NCBI GenBank assembly: GCA_011009095.1
Contig: VTPC01090587.1
Location: forward strand, 1,285,718-1,349,717
DNA length: 64,000 bases
Direction of reading: 5' to 3'
From: Ignelater luminosus
Taxonomy: Eukaryota > Arthropoda > Insecta > Coleoptera > Elateridae
Shown in pieces: positions 36,201 to 48,608 of this stretch. Position numbers and translations under genes: made by a program. The notes under the pieces were generated by a model that did no database searches, was not told the DNA's origin, and was given only the letters and a program-made list of their open reading frames with translations. Each line of letters begins with the position of its first letter. Positions within the stretch are counted from its first letter, which is position 1.

Positions 36201-39200
36201 AAAAGTCTGTAAAAAAGCAGCCTGGTATGTTCACTATTTTTTATAAACGTGCTCTCTAGTAGCAGAAGCTTGCTTCTGTCAAAAATGTGTCATGGTTATG
36301 TATTTCATTAATGAAAGAATTTAATACGATTTCCTCAATTTTTCCGGTAGATCGGGAGTGAAGTGGATTATAGTTAAAACATGCATTATAGACTTGTTTT
36401 TTAATTCATGTTATCAAACGATAAACAATCTAGATTATAAAGTGAACTCTATTACTGCAAAATATGAATAAACAAGAGCATGAATTATTGAAAAAAGCTG
36501 TATGAGAATAATCAGATTATAATAAACAATTCCTGAATTGTGCCCAGAAATAAGTTCTTTAATTTAAGCCTAGGTTAAAATATGTGTACGAAAAGCAATC
36601 ATCAAACCGTTCCCTTTAATAGTTCTCCTCTTTGTTAAAGGAGATCCGAAAGCGAGTTTTACAAAGGAACAAATGCATGCAGGGAAACATCAGGAGTATG
36701 AACGTAAGTTACACGACATGTTAGTAAGTAAAATGGCCATGCAAAGTGCACAGCAGCAGCAGCAACAACAACAGCAGCAGCAGCAGCAGCAGCAACAAAG
36801 TGAAAATAAATTAGGTAAAAGTAAAGATACATCAAGTTCTACATCAACAACAGCAGGAACCCCGAGTAAAGAAAATTGGCCACAGTTGAACCCCGACAAG
36901 ACAGAGAAAAATAATGATAAAAAAGTTGATACAAACAAAGAAAAGACACAGAAGGGAAAGACTAAAGTTAAAAACGGTAGCGAGTGTAATATTAATAACA
37001 ATAACAATAGTAGTAACAAAAAACCAGATAAAAGTAAAAACAGTGAAAATCAAGGCCAAAGTGGTAAAACTCAAAGTACACAGGATGGTATTAGTAATAA
37101 TAAAAGTGAGAAAAATCCGCATGTTGAAGATAAAATTCAAAACACAGCTCGAAGTAAGGAGGGAAATGAAAGTGGTGATAAGACAGAAAAGTCATCAGAA
37201 TGCAGCATACCAAAAATACCAATATTAGATGATAATTCTAGTTTCTTCTCACAAAATACGTTCCAAAAAATAGCTCCTGATGTTGAAGAGGATGATTCAA
37301 ATTTATTATCAGAAAATAATGAAAGTCAGACACAAATTCTTAATGATTCGTTACCGAATATAAATAGCACCGAAGATTGGGAAGCTGCTTTTGGCTTTTC
37401 CAAACACAATAATCACATGGAAGAGCTAGCCAAACAAAGAAATAATGTAAAAGACACGTTAGAAACATTTGGAAATGGCTTTAATGGTTTAGATATGTTT
37501 GGAAATTTAGATAACAATTATCAAAATAGTTATGATGCTACAAGTAAACTACAAGAAAGTATTTTAGAAGCTCTTTCTAACAAACACACACATTTTGGGG
37601 TGCAGAATCCACCACAATTTTCAAAATCGGACAGATTGAATGGTCTAAATGGTCAGTTTGGTTTAGGAAGTCACGGTTTAAATGGTGTTAACGGACTAAA
37701 TAATTTAAATGGATTAGATCAACAAATGTCAAAATTCTTTTCAGATTTTTACAAAAATAGTCCGAAAGACATGTTCAATGGTATACCAAATGGATTAAAC
37801 ACACATGGTCTAAATGGACTTTCACAAAACGGTTTGAGTCAACCAAATGGCTATTTACACAATGTAACTGATAGACAGAATTTACTGTTGCTGCAACAAA
37901 GACAGATTGAGGAGCAGTTGATGAATTTAAATTTAAAACAACAAACATATAACCAGCAGTTGTTACACAACGGACTTCATAGTAATCAGTATATGAATAG
38001 TGATATTTTGGCACAAAATGGACAAAACTTTGGGCCATTGCACAATCAGCTTTATCAACACTCGGTAAATATGGGAAAAAATAACAGTCGAGCAGAAGAT
38101 GAATTAGATTTTGATCCATTTCATGAAACACAAAAGGCACTTGCCGAACTCATGGAAAATGAACAGAGCCATAAATTGCACAACGCAGGTAAGTTAAAAA
38201 GTATTTCTGATTTTCTATTTGATTAGAGTTAGTAGCAAAAAAAAAAAATGTACATATGTTGGACCATTATGCCAAGCAAGTTATGCCAAAGAAGTGTTGA
38301 GTGGAACTAATTTAATAGAGGATGGTTTTTTGTGTACATACACTTTAAGTCTCATACAACAACAGATCAAAAGCCCCCGAAATCCCATGTACTCTTCAAC
38401 TCAAAAATTGAGAAAAAGTAAGGGGAAAGAAACATTTTAAAGAAGGTTACGAATACAATTTTTATTTTGATTCAGTTTTGATGGACACATATAGTAGGTA
38501 GGTTAATTTTTTTTTTTTTGTTTTGAACAAATACACCTTTGATTACTATTACTTGTTTTATGTAGCACTTGAACAACCATTTTCTACAAGAAATGTTACA
38601 GTGCCAATTATCATTGAACAAGATCTTATACAATGTCCATTACTGTTTTAGTCAATGGATTATATCGTCTTTTAAGAATCTTCCACAACGGAAATGTTTC
38701 TTTCCTCTTTTTAAATTTTTGGGGACTTTTGATATATTGTTGTTTGATAGCTAAAGTGCATGTGCATTAGCTTTCATTAAAGTAGTTTCACTCATTCGCA
38801 TTCGGGAAATTGTTATTATTTAAAATACTAAACCAAAGCTGTATAATTAAAACAGCCAAATAAAGCAAAAGCTTCATTGAGCTATAGTTTATCTCATTTC
38901 TATAATTCCTGTTGTTTTTTGTTGTGTTGGTAACAAAACCTTCTAAACACTAGAATTTTTCATTGAGAAATGTTGACAATATTGTTATTTGTTTTTATTT
39001 AAAATCAGAGGTTAGATTGCCATTCAGAAAAGGTAAATGTTTGTATTTCGTAGAGTTACCTTTTGTTGTTTGTTTATTATTTGGAATAAAAATTTATTTT
39101 TTGTATTTATTACTTCACTATTAATTGTAATCAAACTGATTTGCGCATAAAAACGAATTTACTGCATTTTAACCCTATTTTGACATATGACATTCGTTTG

Positions 39201-42200
39201 ACAGAAGATTTTCTAGTGAGAAATGTGCAACTAGAAATAGTGACACCAACATAAATAAGTTTGGGATATAACAGTGCATGCAACTAAAACCCTAAACATT
39301 TGAAATGGATTGGAATTATAGAAATGAGATAAGGTATAGATTAAGTTTTATTACATAGAACGTGCCTACCAATAACAATCATATTCATAATATTTTTTAT
39401 GTTTCTTACTGATTTTTACAATGAAGCATAGGTGGGATTTTTGGGGAGCTTTGATGTATTATATGATGGCTAATATGTACACAAAAAACTAGACTTCATT
39501 AAATTAGTCCTCTTCAAATGCATATCTTGACTGGCCACATTTACTAAGTGTATTTTGTGGACTGAGGCACAGTGATCACAAGACTGCACTTAACGGCCCT
39601 TGGTATGTAAACAACTGTTTGTATTTACATTTTTAAAGTCTAAACTTTTTAAAAGAAGCAATACTGTTGTATGAACTTCAGAATCATATAACCTCAAATT
39701 TTAAAGCTGGTATCACACACCTACAGTCAATACTCACGTTCATGAGCAGTTAGCACATTTAGGCAATGACAATGAAAAAGCTTCTGATTGGTTACTTTTT
39801 CTATTGGCATGACATTGTCATGCTAACTGCTCCTGAACACAAGCAATGCTCATTATCAAACATGGCCATCTGAGACTAAAAGTTCTATGACAAAAAGATC
39901 ATGAACAACATACTGAGTGACCGAGGTCATACGTAAGGACTTCTAATTTTTTAATTTTGAACAAATGTTAACAAAATTTGAAATACATTACGGTTAATAA
40001 ATTCAATTTTTTGATATGTTAAATGCATTAATATAGCTCTCACTTTCACCAGAAATGACATTAACTGCATTTTGGAGCAATTGGTTTAAAAGTAAACAAA
40101 ACCTATGCAATAATAATAAATAAATAACACAAAATCTAAGTTAGTCATGAAAACTATGCCAGAAGTTTTATAGTCGCTGCTTGGGGACACATTTGAATTT
40201 GTAGACATTCCCTATACCCCCGGGATATGTCATGCAAACGTTCTCTATTCAGGATTATAGGTTATAATTTTACAAAAGCACATGAGCTTTGCAGATAAAA
40301 AACAGTAATTTCTGCAAAATATAACAAAATAGTATTGTTTTACTATATTGGCTAGTAGAGTACACATAATAGATAATACATTTTAGTTAACAATATTGAA
40401 GATCCAGTAATATTCAACGAAAAACTTGAACGCTATCTGTAAATTAATTTTTTGCTTAAATCTTTCTAGTTTTCTACAACACTGTTATTTAAAAACCAAT
40501 CAGAATAGATGGCATGTATGTTCCAACTTTTGCCTTTGTTTACATTGTGACTAAGCTGTCCACTCAAATCAGAACTGTTCTGATTGGCTGAACTATCTTA
40601 GCTTTGAATTAGATTGTACCAGGTCAAAAGTGATGCTTATTTTTGAATTTAAAAATTTGAGTTATTTTAATCAAAAATTACACTTTACTAAGGTATTGAG
40701 AAACAGAGTTGAAATATTTTTACTTATTTTTCCTGAATATTCCAAGAACCCTGGCGCATATCACATCCTTGTTTCTTGTGGTATTGTTAGACTTGAGGTT
40801 CCCTGATTATTATCTTCATGACCTATAGGGAATGAACATAAACGAATCTCTTATCAATTACAAAATATATTCCTCATCTTTTAGTAATTGAAGTATTGTA
40901 TTAATAATTAAAATAACCTAAAAATCAATAAAGGATGAAAAACCAGATTAGAGGTTTTATTCTCCTATACTGATTAATTACAAAAAAATGTGTAATGAGA
41001 AATTTAACATCAGTATCATTAAAAGATTGTACTCCATCATTGGTTGTCCACCTTTTGACGATAGTTTCTAAAATCATGATGTAAACACTAAGCATGAGTG
41101 TTTTTCAGTTTGCCCCCTATATAGAAGTAGATGTAATTTACTTGTAATTCAATTTTGTTTCTAAATGGTGGAACACATTGTATTATGTACACTGATATAA
41201 TGTAGTACATTTGACTATAGCATACTTAAGATACTGACCCTGACTTGGCTTTATGTAAATTTTAATAATTTACTTTTATAATGTACTATCATGGCAAAAA
41301 AAACCCGGAGCACCATACAGGTTTTAAAGTTACCTCTTGTAAATCTGTCTTTCAGTTTAAGTAAAACTATTATGTAAGTAAGTACCTTGTTAATTGAACT
41401 GACAAATCCATCTTAAAGCCTGATGAAAAGAGAGAAATTTTGTTAGAACCGACATATCGTCAGACAAGTGTGCCCCGGTTTTTTTTGCCGCGATAGTACA
41501 TGTTTATTATGTACTCTCTTGTAATGCAAGCAAAATTCTGATCCCTGCAATGCATAATTTTGTTTATAACTACTTTTGTAGCCCAATGTAGGGTAAAACA
41601 TTGTATTTATATTAAAAAACAAATCTATGAGATTAAATCTCATATGTAGATTAACATCGAGGCATTTGAAATTCAAGAATCGCTTAGCTTGCGTTTTTTG
41701 CTATTACCCAAAATACAGGCGGCAAAAGCGCCGCTGTCACATTTCTAGTGACAATAGTGGACAATAGTTTGAAAGCTTATTTAATAATAGAAAATTATTT
41801 ACATCATTTCTTTAAAATGTATTGTAAGCAAATGCATATTACTAGCTTTTTTGATGTAATATAAAATTAATTGGTTTGGCGTATCTACAATTATTTACGT
41901 CCCATATCGTGAATAATTTTGTTTTATCGTATTTGAATTTAGCCATAGACATGTGCTATACAATAAAAATAAAATTATTTCCTGATGTTTTTCTTTATAG
42001 AGAACTTCGGTTATAATCAGATGAAATATAATGCATATTCTACTATCAACATACAGTAAACAGTATTAAATAAAGTAGAAATCATGAAAGAAAGAATGCA
42101 TGTCTTTAATTTATTTATCAAGTTTTGACATATTTCATTTGATGCATTATTTATACATGTGTTCATCTAACATGTATGAATACACCAAGTGAAGAACAGT

Positions 42201-45200
42201 ATAGTACTCGTATTACATACAGAACACTTGGCTATAGCGTACTTAGAATGCTGGTCCTGACTTATATACAGGGTGATTCAAGTAAAATGCGCCTCTTAAA
42301 ATCTTCGAATGCAACTCAACATACATATTTCAAAAGCTATTAAAAATATTTGCAAATTAAAAAACAAGTTTTAATCTAAGTAGCTGTATTCACAGACAGC
42401 CCTTGTTTACTTAACCATTAAAAGTGACAGTTACGAATTTCTACTTGAAACAATAATTTTCCATTAAATGTAGCAAAAGATTTGTGGCATTTTTTATGTT
42501 GAGTTGCATAAAGATATTGCTTTGATAGTATGTATGCTTGTTACTGCCTTTTTTTAATATAAAATAAACTTTCGGCATACTTATAAACATGTATGTACTA
42601 TATAATAAAAAATAAAACATTTAAATGTATTTTCTGACATTCTTCTCTATAGTAAACTTCGGTTATAACATACTGTTTCTTTTACTCTTGATTAGTATGC
42701 TATAATCGAGTTATACTGTATGTTGGAATGTGACATACATTCATTCTTATGTCGTTGTTGGTAGTGTTGTTGTTCGGTGATGGTGGCGAGCGAGGAGGGG
42801 GGGGGGGGCTTCTAAAGGTTATTCTTTACGCTTTTTCCCAAATATTTCCAAAACTATCAGTCCTAGCAAAAAACACTATAGCCAAAATTAAAGTAGCCAA
42901 CATTTCCTATAAAAAAGGTTACATTCAATTTTTTTGTAGGATTAATAATTTTGAGGATACAGAGCAGAATTCTTAAATTGGGAAGAAACTGTGTTACCTC
43001 TCTCAAGGACAGCCTCACACCTCTCAGTTACCAAGCCTCTCCTCTCGTTCATCCTAAACATCTGCTCTCGCTCCTCCCTTTACCTTATGATTAACACTTG
43101 ATCGCATGCTGTCACAGAAGATAATAACTGAAGGCATTGAGACAAGAATAGCTGATGGAGATAATGACACCAGCGTTGTGCAATGTGGAGTTGATAAAGC
43201 CACTACTGACTACAGCACAACAATTATAGAAGACGTTGATTTGCTTGTCTTGCAGATTGCATTAGCTCCACCACAAACAAACATATTTTTTGTCAAACTA
43301 GGAAGAGGGAATGTTGAAGCAAAAACATTCTTCATTTGAGTTACAAAAGCTTGAATATTCAACAAGTATTCTTTTTATCTTGCATTTAGTGGGTGCAACA
43401 CCACCTCATCTGTTTATAGAAAAGGTAAAGCACAGATTGTGAAAATGTTTGGGAAACATGAAAGACTCAAAGCCATTGCCGATGTACTCTATGATGCCTC
43501 ATCGACACCAGAGGAGGTGTCTAGAGCTGGTGAGCAAATGTTCTTAAGTCTTTATCAAGCTTGTGAACATGACTTGAATAGGCATAGATACTCTGCATTC
43601 TCAAAACCTGTAAACAAGGTGAAGCCTGACCTTTTGTGTCACTGCTTCACACAAAAGGTTCAGCCCAGCAGCACACGTTTAGAGTGTTTTTACAAGTGCA
43701 GCAGTGGTTGGGCAACCACCTGCCACCTGAAAAGTGGGAGTGGATACGAGGTAACGATGGATCACTGGAGCTCCTATCAACTAAGGACGCTGCCGCTCTT
43801 GACTCAATCTTGAACATCATTTTTTGCAGATGTGCAGCAGGTTGTGAGGGGCGATGCGGATGTTGAAAGGCTGGGACAAAATGCACTCTAATCTACGGCA
43901 ACCGTCAGGGAATTTGTGCAAATGGAATTCTGTCAGATGAGGAGCTTGATGAGAATTTTTTGCCTGAAGAAGATTACTTGTGATCTTAACAGTGATTTAG
44001 ATTTTAAGGAACGATGTGATTTAAAAGAATTTACTTGTATATAACATAAATATAGTTTAGGTAAGTATATAAATAAGTTTCTCCCCAGTTTAAGAACTCT
44101 GCTCTGTATCTTCAAAATTATCAATCCTACAGAAACAATGAATGTAACCTTTTTTATAGAAAATGTTGTCTTCTTTAATTTTGTATTTAGGGTGTTGTTT
44201 GTAGGACTGATGGTTTCAGAGATATTTGGGAAAAAGCGTAAAAAATAACCTTTAAATGAGACTCCTACTCCGGGGACTTTTAGTATGTTGTACATTAGAT
44301 ACCAACAAACATCTCTGTGAAGTTTCAAAACTTCGGGAATTTTTTCACTCGAAAATTCTAGTTTGACTGAGCTAATACTATGAGATTGAAAAAAATAATG
44401 ATTCATTCAGAACAAGCCATGACTAGTGCAACAAGATTGGTATTAGTGGTTCTAGGATGCCTATGATTTAAGAAGAAAGTGACATTTTAAGTGTCAGTTA
44501 ATTTTGCAGTCTCTAACATGTATTCATTTTAGTTTTCGTTTTGTTTCAAAATAAATGTCATTTTGTATATTACTATTAATTTCTTTTAAATTTCCTGCTT
44601 TGAATAATCGTATTGCAGGTATGACAACCTGACAATTTAATTGTCAAGAAGAAGTTAGATAACTTCTAAACTGCTGCCATATTTTGAAGTCAATCTTGTC
44701 AATTGTGATGCACTAGTCACAGTTTGCTCTGAATAATTATTTTCTTGATCTCATAGTATTTAAACAAAAATAAATTGATGCTTGTTAAAAGTTTTTTAAC
44801 CAGCTCCAATGCTCGACTTAGAAGTACTACAATAAATCTTTATGATTTCAATATTGCAGCCAGATTATAATAGTTGAATGTTGAATTTGATTTCAGTTAG
44901 TTGCACTTATTACAATTTACAAATAATATTGATACTAGTGTAGATAATTTTAAAATGACTTAACATCTATCATTTTTTATTTATCCAAAAGAATGGTAAA
45001 ATTCCCCGAGTTACTTAAACCATGACCTTAAAAAGCAAATTGTTGCCAAATGTTTGATAAAAGTGGTAATTCTTAAGATGATCTACATAAATATGTTATC
45101 TCCTACCCAATTATAAAATAGAAAAAGACCTTGAGCTCTAGCATCATAACCAGACTTGCTGATGGCGGAGATCATGTGTAATCATGTATAGATGCACCAA

Positions 45201-46922
45201 CTCACTGTAATTCAAATTAAGTAGATGAGAGTTGATATGAATAATAAGTTTTTTCGAGATTTTCTTTAATAAAATGTGTATGTCTGGAAGTTAAAAAACT
45301 GACAGAATCCAAAATTAATGTTTTCAAATGTATCTTTATAAACTGGATGAATAATGCACTTAGTGCACATACATTCATATTAAATATTTAGCAGGTTCAT
45401 TATAAATTGGCCTCCAAGATCAGCAAGTCTGATTATAACTCAGTTGTTTGAATTTGAAAAATTAATAAAAATTACAAAACAAAATGGACAATGTAAACTA
45501 TACTGTTAAAAGTTTATAAAGAGGAATCATGATGGTCTAACATTCTCAATTTAATAATTTAATTTAGATCGTAATCTGATGGACACTGTTTGCTTTTAAT
45601 TTATAGGATAGTGTTGCTTTGTCGGATTCATTTTGCTGTTTCTAAGCTATCAATGACGTGTTGAGAACTAAGATTTCTTTAATCACTTTCTATTGTACAA
45701 TACAACTGTTATTTCGTAATTAAAAAGATTTTTAATTTCTAGATTTAATTCAAAATATTTTTAGGTCGTACTTCGAATCAAATAAATGGATTGGTTCACA
45801 GCCAAACTGCAAATAGTCATATACCTCCACCACCTCCTGGTTTTATGCAGACAAATACACATATGAATTCATTTGGTAAGCGAATTAAAATTTGTATGTT
45901 GGTTGATTTTTTTACATTTTAAATTTACTTTCAGGTAGTAAAATATTACCGTACCTCAATATGGGAAATAGCCAACAACAACAGCAAATAAATAATGCGA
46001 CACAAAATAATTGGTCGGGAAGTTATAATCAAGTGCAACAACACAAAGGTAATTGTATTTTGTTTTTATTTAACAGCTTGATAAAGGTCTCTGAAATCTT
46101 GAAAATTGCCCAAGTTCCCTCTTCTGATCTTAACAGCATTTCTCTTAGCTGAATTTACTTTTATACAGAATGATTCATGACATGTATTTATCAATATAAA
46201 TCTGATTTTGTTTTATTACTGAGATATAGGGATTTTAAATCTCCATACATTGCAGAATCGTGAAAAATAATAGAAATTTCGAATTTTAAACTAAATTTAA
46301 TTAAAGAAAGTTTAACACTACCACCATATCTCTCAGTAGCAAAATTAAATTGAATGTATGGTGATAGGAACTTTTTTACTTAAAATGATCTCTATCGTCA
46401 GTTTTTATTTGGTACACTTGTTATGAATCACCCCATATACTTACCCTTCTGAAAGATAGATTTTCACTTTCTTCCATTACTTTTTATATTATCAGTTGTT
46501 TGTTTCAATTTTTTGTTAGTTGTTTCTTACATTTCAATGTGAAGTAAGTTTTTCAGTTGCTTACCTTACATTTTCATTTTGTTATAGGTTTAGGAACATG
46601 TAATGATTGGAAAATTCTGGATCCAGCGATTGTGTCATCCAGTAGACATTTTCTGTTAGCAAACATGCAACCTAGAGAGCACTATAATAATTTGCAACCG
46701 TTAGCAGCAACGCAACAGTTACAACAAAATGGACCAGTTAGATCATTTGATTATCCAAATTTTTCAAATTTTAATCCACAAATACAAGCGAATTATAATA
46801 ATTTTTCACATATTAATACCCAGCAGAATTTAAATTGGTTGGGAAATGAATTGAATTCACAAATTGCTAGCCCACCTGGTTTTAGAGCAAATAACCAAGC
46901 TACAAAACAACAAGAATGTTAA
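33233..46922 (+). CDS. CNOT4: CNOT4 RING/RRM E3 ubiquitin ligase (Not4)
   Basis: E3 ubiquitin ligase associated with the CCR4-NOT deadenylase, acting in co-translational quality control and mRNA decay. Exons are 33233-33340, 33495-33691, 33745-33911, 33985-34161, 36641-38188, 45765-45875, 45935-46048 and 46588-46922, giving about 918 residues. The N-terminus has the C4C4 RING (CPLCMEPL, FFPCTCGYQICRFCWHRI, CPACRK), then a coiled basic linker, an RRM (VRVVQKNLVFVVGLP, EYFGKFGKIHKVVI, GRLIKSSLGTTKYC) and a CCCH finger (CSHFMKNQPCPKPDCMYLH). Exon 5 is a long low-complexity region with a Gln run and Asn/Gly/Leu-rich NGLNG repeats. The end is Gln/Asn-rich (PPPPPGF, DWKILDPAIV). Splicing keeps phase throughout. 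Intron 34162-36640 hosts an intact mariner; intron 38189-45764 hosts several elements. Confidence 0.95.
34513..35817 (+). mobile_element. Intact mariner, rosa-like (DD41D)
   Basis: The 1305-bp element lies in a CNOT4 intron. The TIR AAGGGTTTTCCAATAAGAGG... (about 30 bp) is repeated inverted at the right end, with a TA duplication on both sides. The uninterrupted ORF 34627-35712 encodes 361 residues with two N-terminal helix-turn-helices. The catalytic Asps sit in ILSDEAHFHLGG, YFQQDGATCHTS and CDLTPCDFFLWG. I count 41 residues between the second and third, matching the rosa (DD41D) group. No stop or frameshift is present, so a recent insertion is likely. It has the same orientation as the host gene. 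Confidence 0.93.
34627..35712 (+). CDS. Mariner transposase, 361 aa, apparently intact
   Basis: Cut-and-paste transposase. An HTH near the N-terminus (AETVRKTRTFLG) is followed by a second one (SLELAIPQTSLLRILHKDLG). The RNase-H-fold catalytic triad is SDEAHF, QQDGAT and TPCDFFLW, with WGxEN-like (RIWGSENPR) and VTVWCGLWSGG motifs as in active mariners. The ATG is 114 bp inside the left TIR and the stop about 105 bp before the right end. Length is normal for mariner transposases (about 340-360 residues). Confidence 0.92.
   Translation: MERYTLQQRIEIIKIHYKNGENLAETVRKTRTFLGHREAPCRTAIQKLVKKFELLGQVSDVKNKTRARRSRTAENIAVVAESVKENPGLSIPRRSLELAIPQTSLLRILHKDLGLKAYKVQLTQELKPADHQQRRVFADWVVEMHENDLEFHRKIILSDEAHFHLGGFVNKQNCRIWGSENPRVIVEKSLYPQRVTVWCGLWSGGVIGPYFFENEAGATVTVTGLRYREMINDFLWPELDGIDLDNVYFQQDGATCHTSNETIDLLRKKFPDRVISRRGDHNWPPRSCDLTPCDFFLWGHVKEKVYANSPASIQDLKDGIREAIEDIGQPLCDLVMENFMKRILSCKRGRGGHLPDVIFHY
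36748..36798 (+). repeat. CAG/CAA polyglutamine run in CNOT4
   Basis: About 17 consecutive CAG/CAA codons encode a Gln run early in exon 5. CAA interruptions break the pure CAG tract, which normally limits slippage. Confidence 0.85.
41190..42720 (+). repeat. Diverged direct repeats in CNOT4 intron
   Basis: Two pairs of direct repeats occur. One pair is at about 41211-41250 and 42230-42262 (TGACTATAGCATACTTAAGA / TGGCTATAGCGTACTTAGAA). The other is at about 41955-42020 and 42590-42670 (ATAGAGAACTTCGGTTATAA / ATAGTAAACTTCGGTTATAA). Two diverged copies of one repeat, or an old segmental duplication, would explain them. Confidence 0.5.
41282..41512. mobile_element. ~230-bp MITE in CNOT4 intron
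   Basis: ATGTACTATCATGGCAAAAA through CCCGGAGCACC is mirrored at the right by GCCCCGGTTTTTTTTGCCGC and GATAGTACAT, with few mismatches. No ORF was found. Confidence 0.65.
42800..44265 (+). mobile_element. Element with ~190-bp TIRs carrying XPG-like nuclease remnants
   Basis: The left TIR (about 42803-42992) and right TIR (about 44072-44262) are reverse complements, roughly 80% identical by eye (shared TTTACGCTTTTTCCCAAATA-type words). Between them are plus-strand coding remnants at about 43106-43980 in several frames. They read EDVDLLVLQIALAP with a FEN/XPG-like acidic block, FSGCNTTSSVYRKGK, HTFRVFLQVQQWLGNHLPPE, and a Cys-rich CRCAAGCEGRCGC ending. The interior has stops and frameshifts. 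I see no DDE transposase. Confidence 0.6.
43106..43980 (+). pseudogene. Decayed XPG/FEN-like nuclease with Cys-rich C-terminus
   Basis: Family knowledge: multicopy insect ORFs contain a segment IxxEDTDLLVLL resembling the internal acidic motif of XPG/FEN nucleases, then GCDTTSxxxGKGK, and a C-terminal CxCxxxCxxxCxC domain. Here the pieces appear as EDVDLLVLQ (the family's Thr replaced by Val), GCNTTSS and FCRCAAGCEGRCGC, interrupted by a TGA near 43339, a frameshift at about 43640 and a stop after GCGC. The N-terminal half of the protein is missing. Function in transposition is not established. Confidence 0.55.
44370..44766. mobile_element. ~395-bp MITE in CNOT4 intron
   Basis: TACTATGAGATTGAAAAAAA through GACTAGTGCAACAAG is mirrored at about 44690-44766 (TGCACTAGTCACAG ... 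GATCTCATAGTA). Arms are about 60-70 bp with mismatches. Confidence 0.65.
45150..45440. repeat. Short inverted-repeat element
   Basis: ATAACCAGACTTGCTGAT near 45148 pairs with ATCAGCAAGTCTGATTAT near 45419. The intervening ~250 bp has no ORF. Confidence 0.5.
46160..46440. mobile_element. ~280-bp MITE in last CNOT4 intron
   Basis: TATACAGAATGATTCATGAC at the left pairs with GTTATGAATCACCCCATATA at the right. Inner words around ATATAGGGATT / ACCATATCTCTCAG also pair. It is a relative of the TACAGGGTG terminal family. Confidence 0.6.
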
Positions 46923-48608
46923 ATTCCATCATTATTTATATATCTCCACGATGCTCTTTGTGGACCTCGGCTATTATCACCATAGGTGTGTTTGATCTGT
47001 AATATTTTCTTACCTATCAATAATTCTTTCCTGCTTTTTGTTTAATATATGATTATATCATTTGGTTTTGATGCTGTTGAAAATTTCAAGTTGGTTTGTT
47101 AGAAAATGTAAACAAAATGTAACAGACTACAATGTTGTTTAGTTAGCTTACATCTTGAAGACTAAAGGAATCCATTTGAATATTACTCGAGGACAGCATA
47201 ATAATAAAAATATAATGTTGAAATTTAATTTTGAATTTTAAAATGTTGGTGATGCAATTTATAAGTGAAGGTTCACATTGGGCACTGTGAAGTCTGTTAA
47301 TTTGGTAGACACACTATCTACGTTTTCTTTCTCTTGTAAAACTTATTGATTATAAATCGTATTTAAAAATATTTGTGGGTGCTTGGCCAATATGAAATGT
47401 AATTTTAAACTTGATCAGTGCGGATAAATAAACAAAATATGGTTAATTATTTGAATATATCAAAACAGCTAATTATAATATACTACTACATTACAGTCTT
47501 TGTGTATTATTCCTCTTTAATAATCTTACTTAAAAAGTGAAATTATTACAAAATAAACAAAAATATTTCTTTAATTTTTCTTTCTCTTTTTCTGGTTTTT
47601 GCTGCATAATTTTCCTTTTTTTTTATTTTGTGACATTCTTATCTAATAGGACAGACATTCCATTCGAATCATGGCTATTAATTATGTTCTAAATTTTGAA
47701 AAAATGTTTTTCTTATTTTTATATCGATAATGATAATAATTTTAAGTGTAGCTTACAATCTTCTGAAATTTTTGAATAAAAATTAATAAACTAACAATAT
47801 TTGCAACCAATTAATAAAAAAACAAATTTTCAGCATTATGATTAGTAGGTACGTATAACAGCTTTTGGTAAACTTACTTCTAAAGTAGTTGTTTACGTAA
47901 CTGCCTGCAATTCATAAAATAGTTGTTTTAGGGACAAGTATAAAATAGTTAATTTAGAAACTGCTATTATTTTGCAGACTAATTTTATTTTATTGTTTTT
48001 AAGCAACACAGCAACAGTATCAGGCAATGCAAATATATGCAAAATTACAAATTTTCAATGTTTTTTTTTTTAAATTTGTACTTTATTTTGTTTATAACAT
48101 AAGATGAAGGTTTACCAAAAAATATTGGGTTGGTTTCTGCCATTGTCATTTAACGTAAACATTCTCTAAAAATAAGAAAAAACTAATACATTTATCAAAT
48201 CTGAACAAGAAGAAAAAACAAGGACATTTTATTATGCTGTAGTAGGGTTATTTGTTTAACAAACTTGAACCCTATGTTCAGGGAAATTTGTGCTATTGTG
48301 TTATATTGGTGGTGCCTGATGCAGACAGTGCAACCAACTACTAAATAAAGTGGTAGTTTTTTCATCTCTGACTTCTTATGAGATTTAATGTCTCAAGTTT
48401 GGCTTTTGATATGAATTTATTTTTAGATAATGTGAAAACAGGACTTAAAATAAGAAAAGCTATACTAAAATCAGCAAACCAATGCAGTAATAAAAGTGCG
48501 TGATCAATGCAAGCTCTTTTTCAATTGGCTGAAAAACACGTGCTTGAAGCCAGTTTCACAGACAGCAGTGTGAACATCCACCAAACAGTGCATTATTATA
48601 TACCGATA
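46923..48608. other. CNOT4 3' UTR and intergenic DNA
   Basis: AT-rich sequence with many possible AATAAA signals; the actual cleavage site cannot be chosen. No second gene seen. Confidence 0.4.

Noticed and set aside
36690-37140. Minus-strand Cys- and Leu-rich ORFs opposite CNOT4
   Set aside because: They are reverse readings of the CAG run and Asn/Lys-rich coding sequence.
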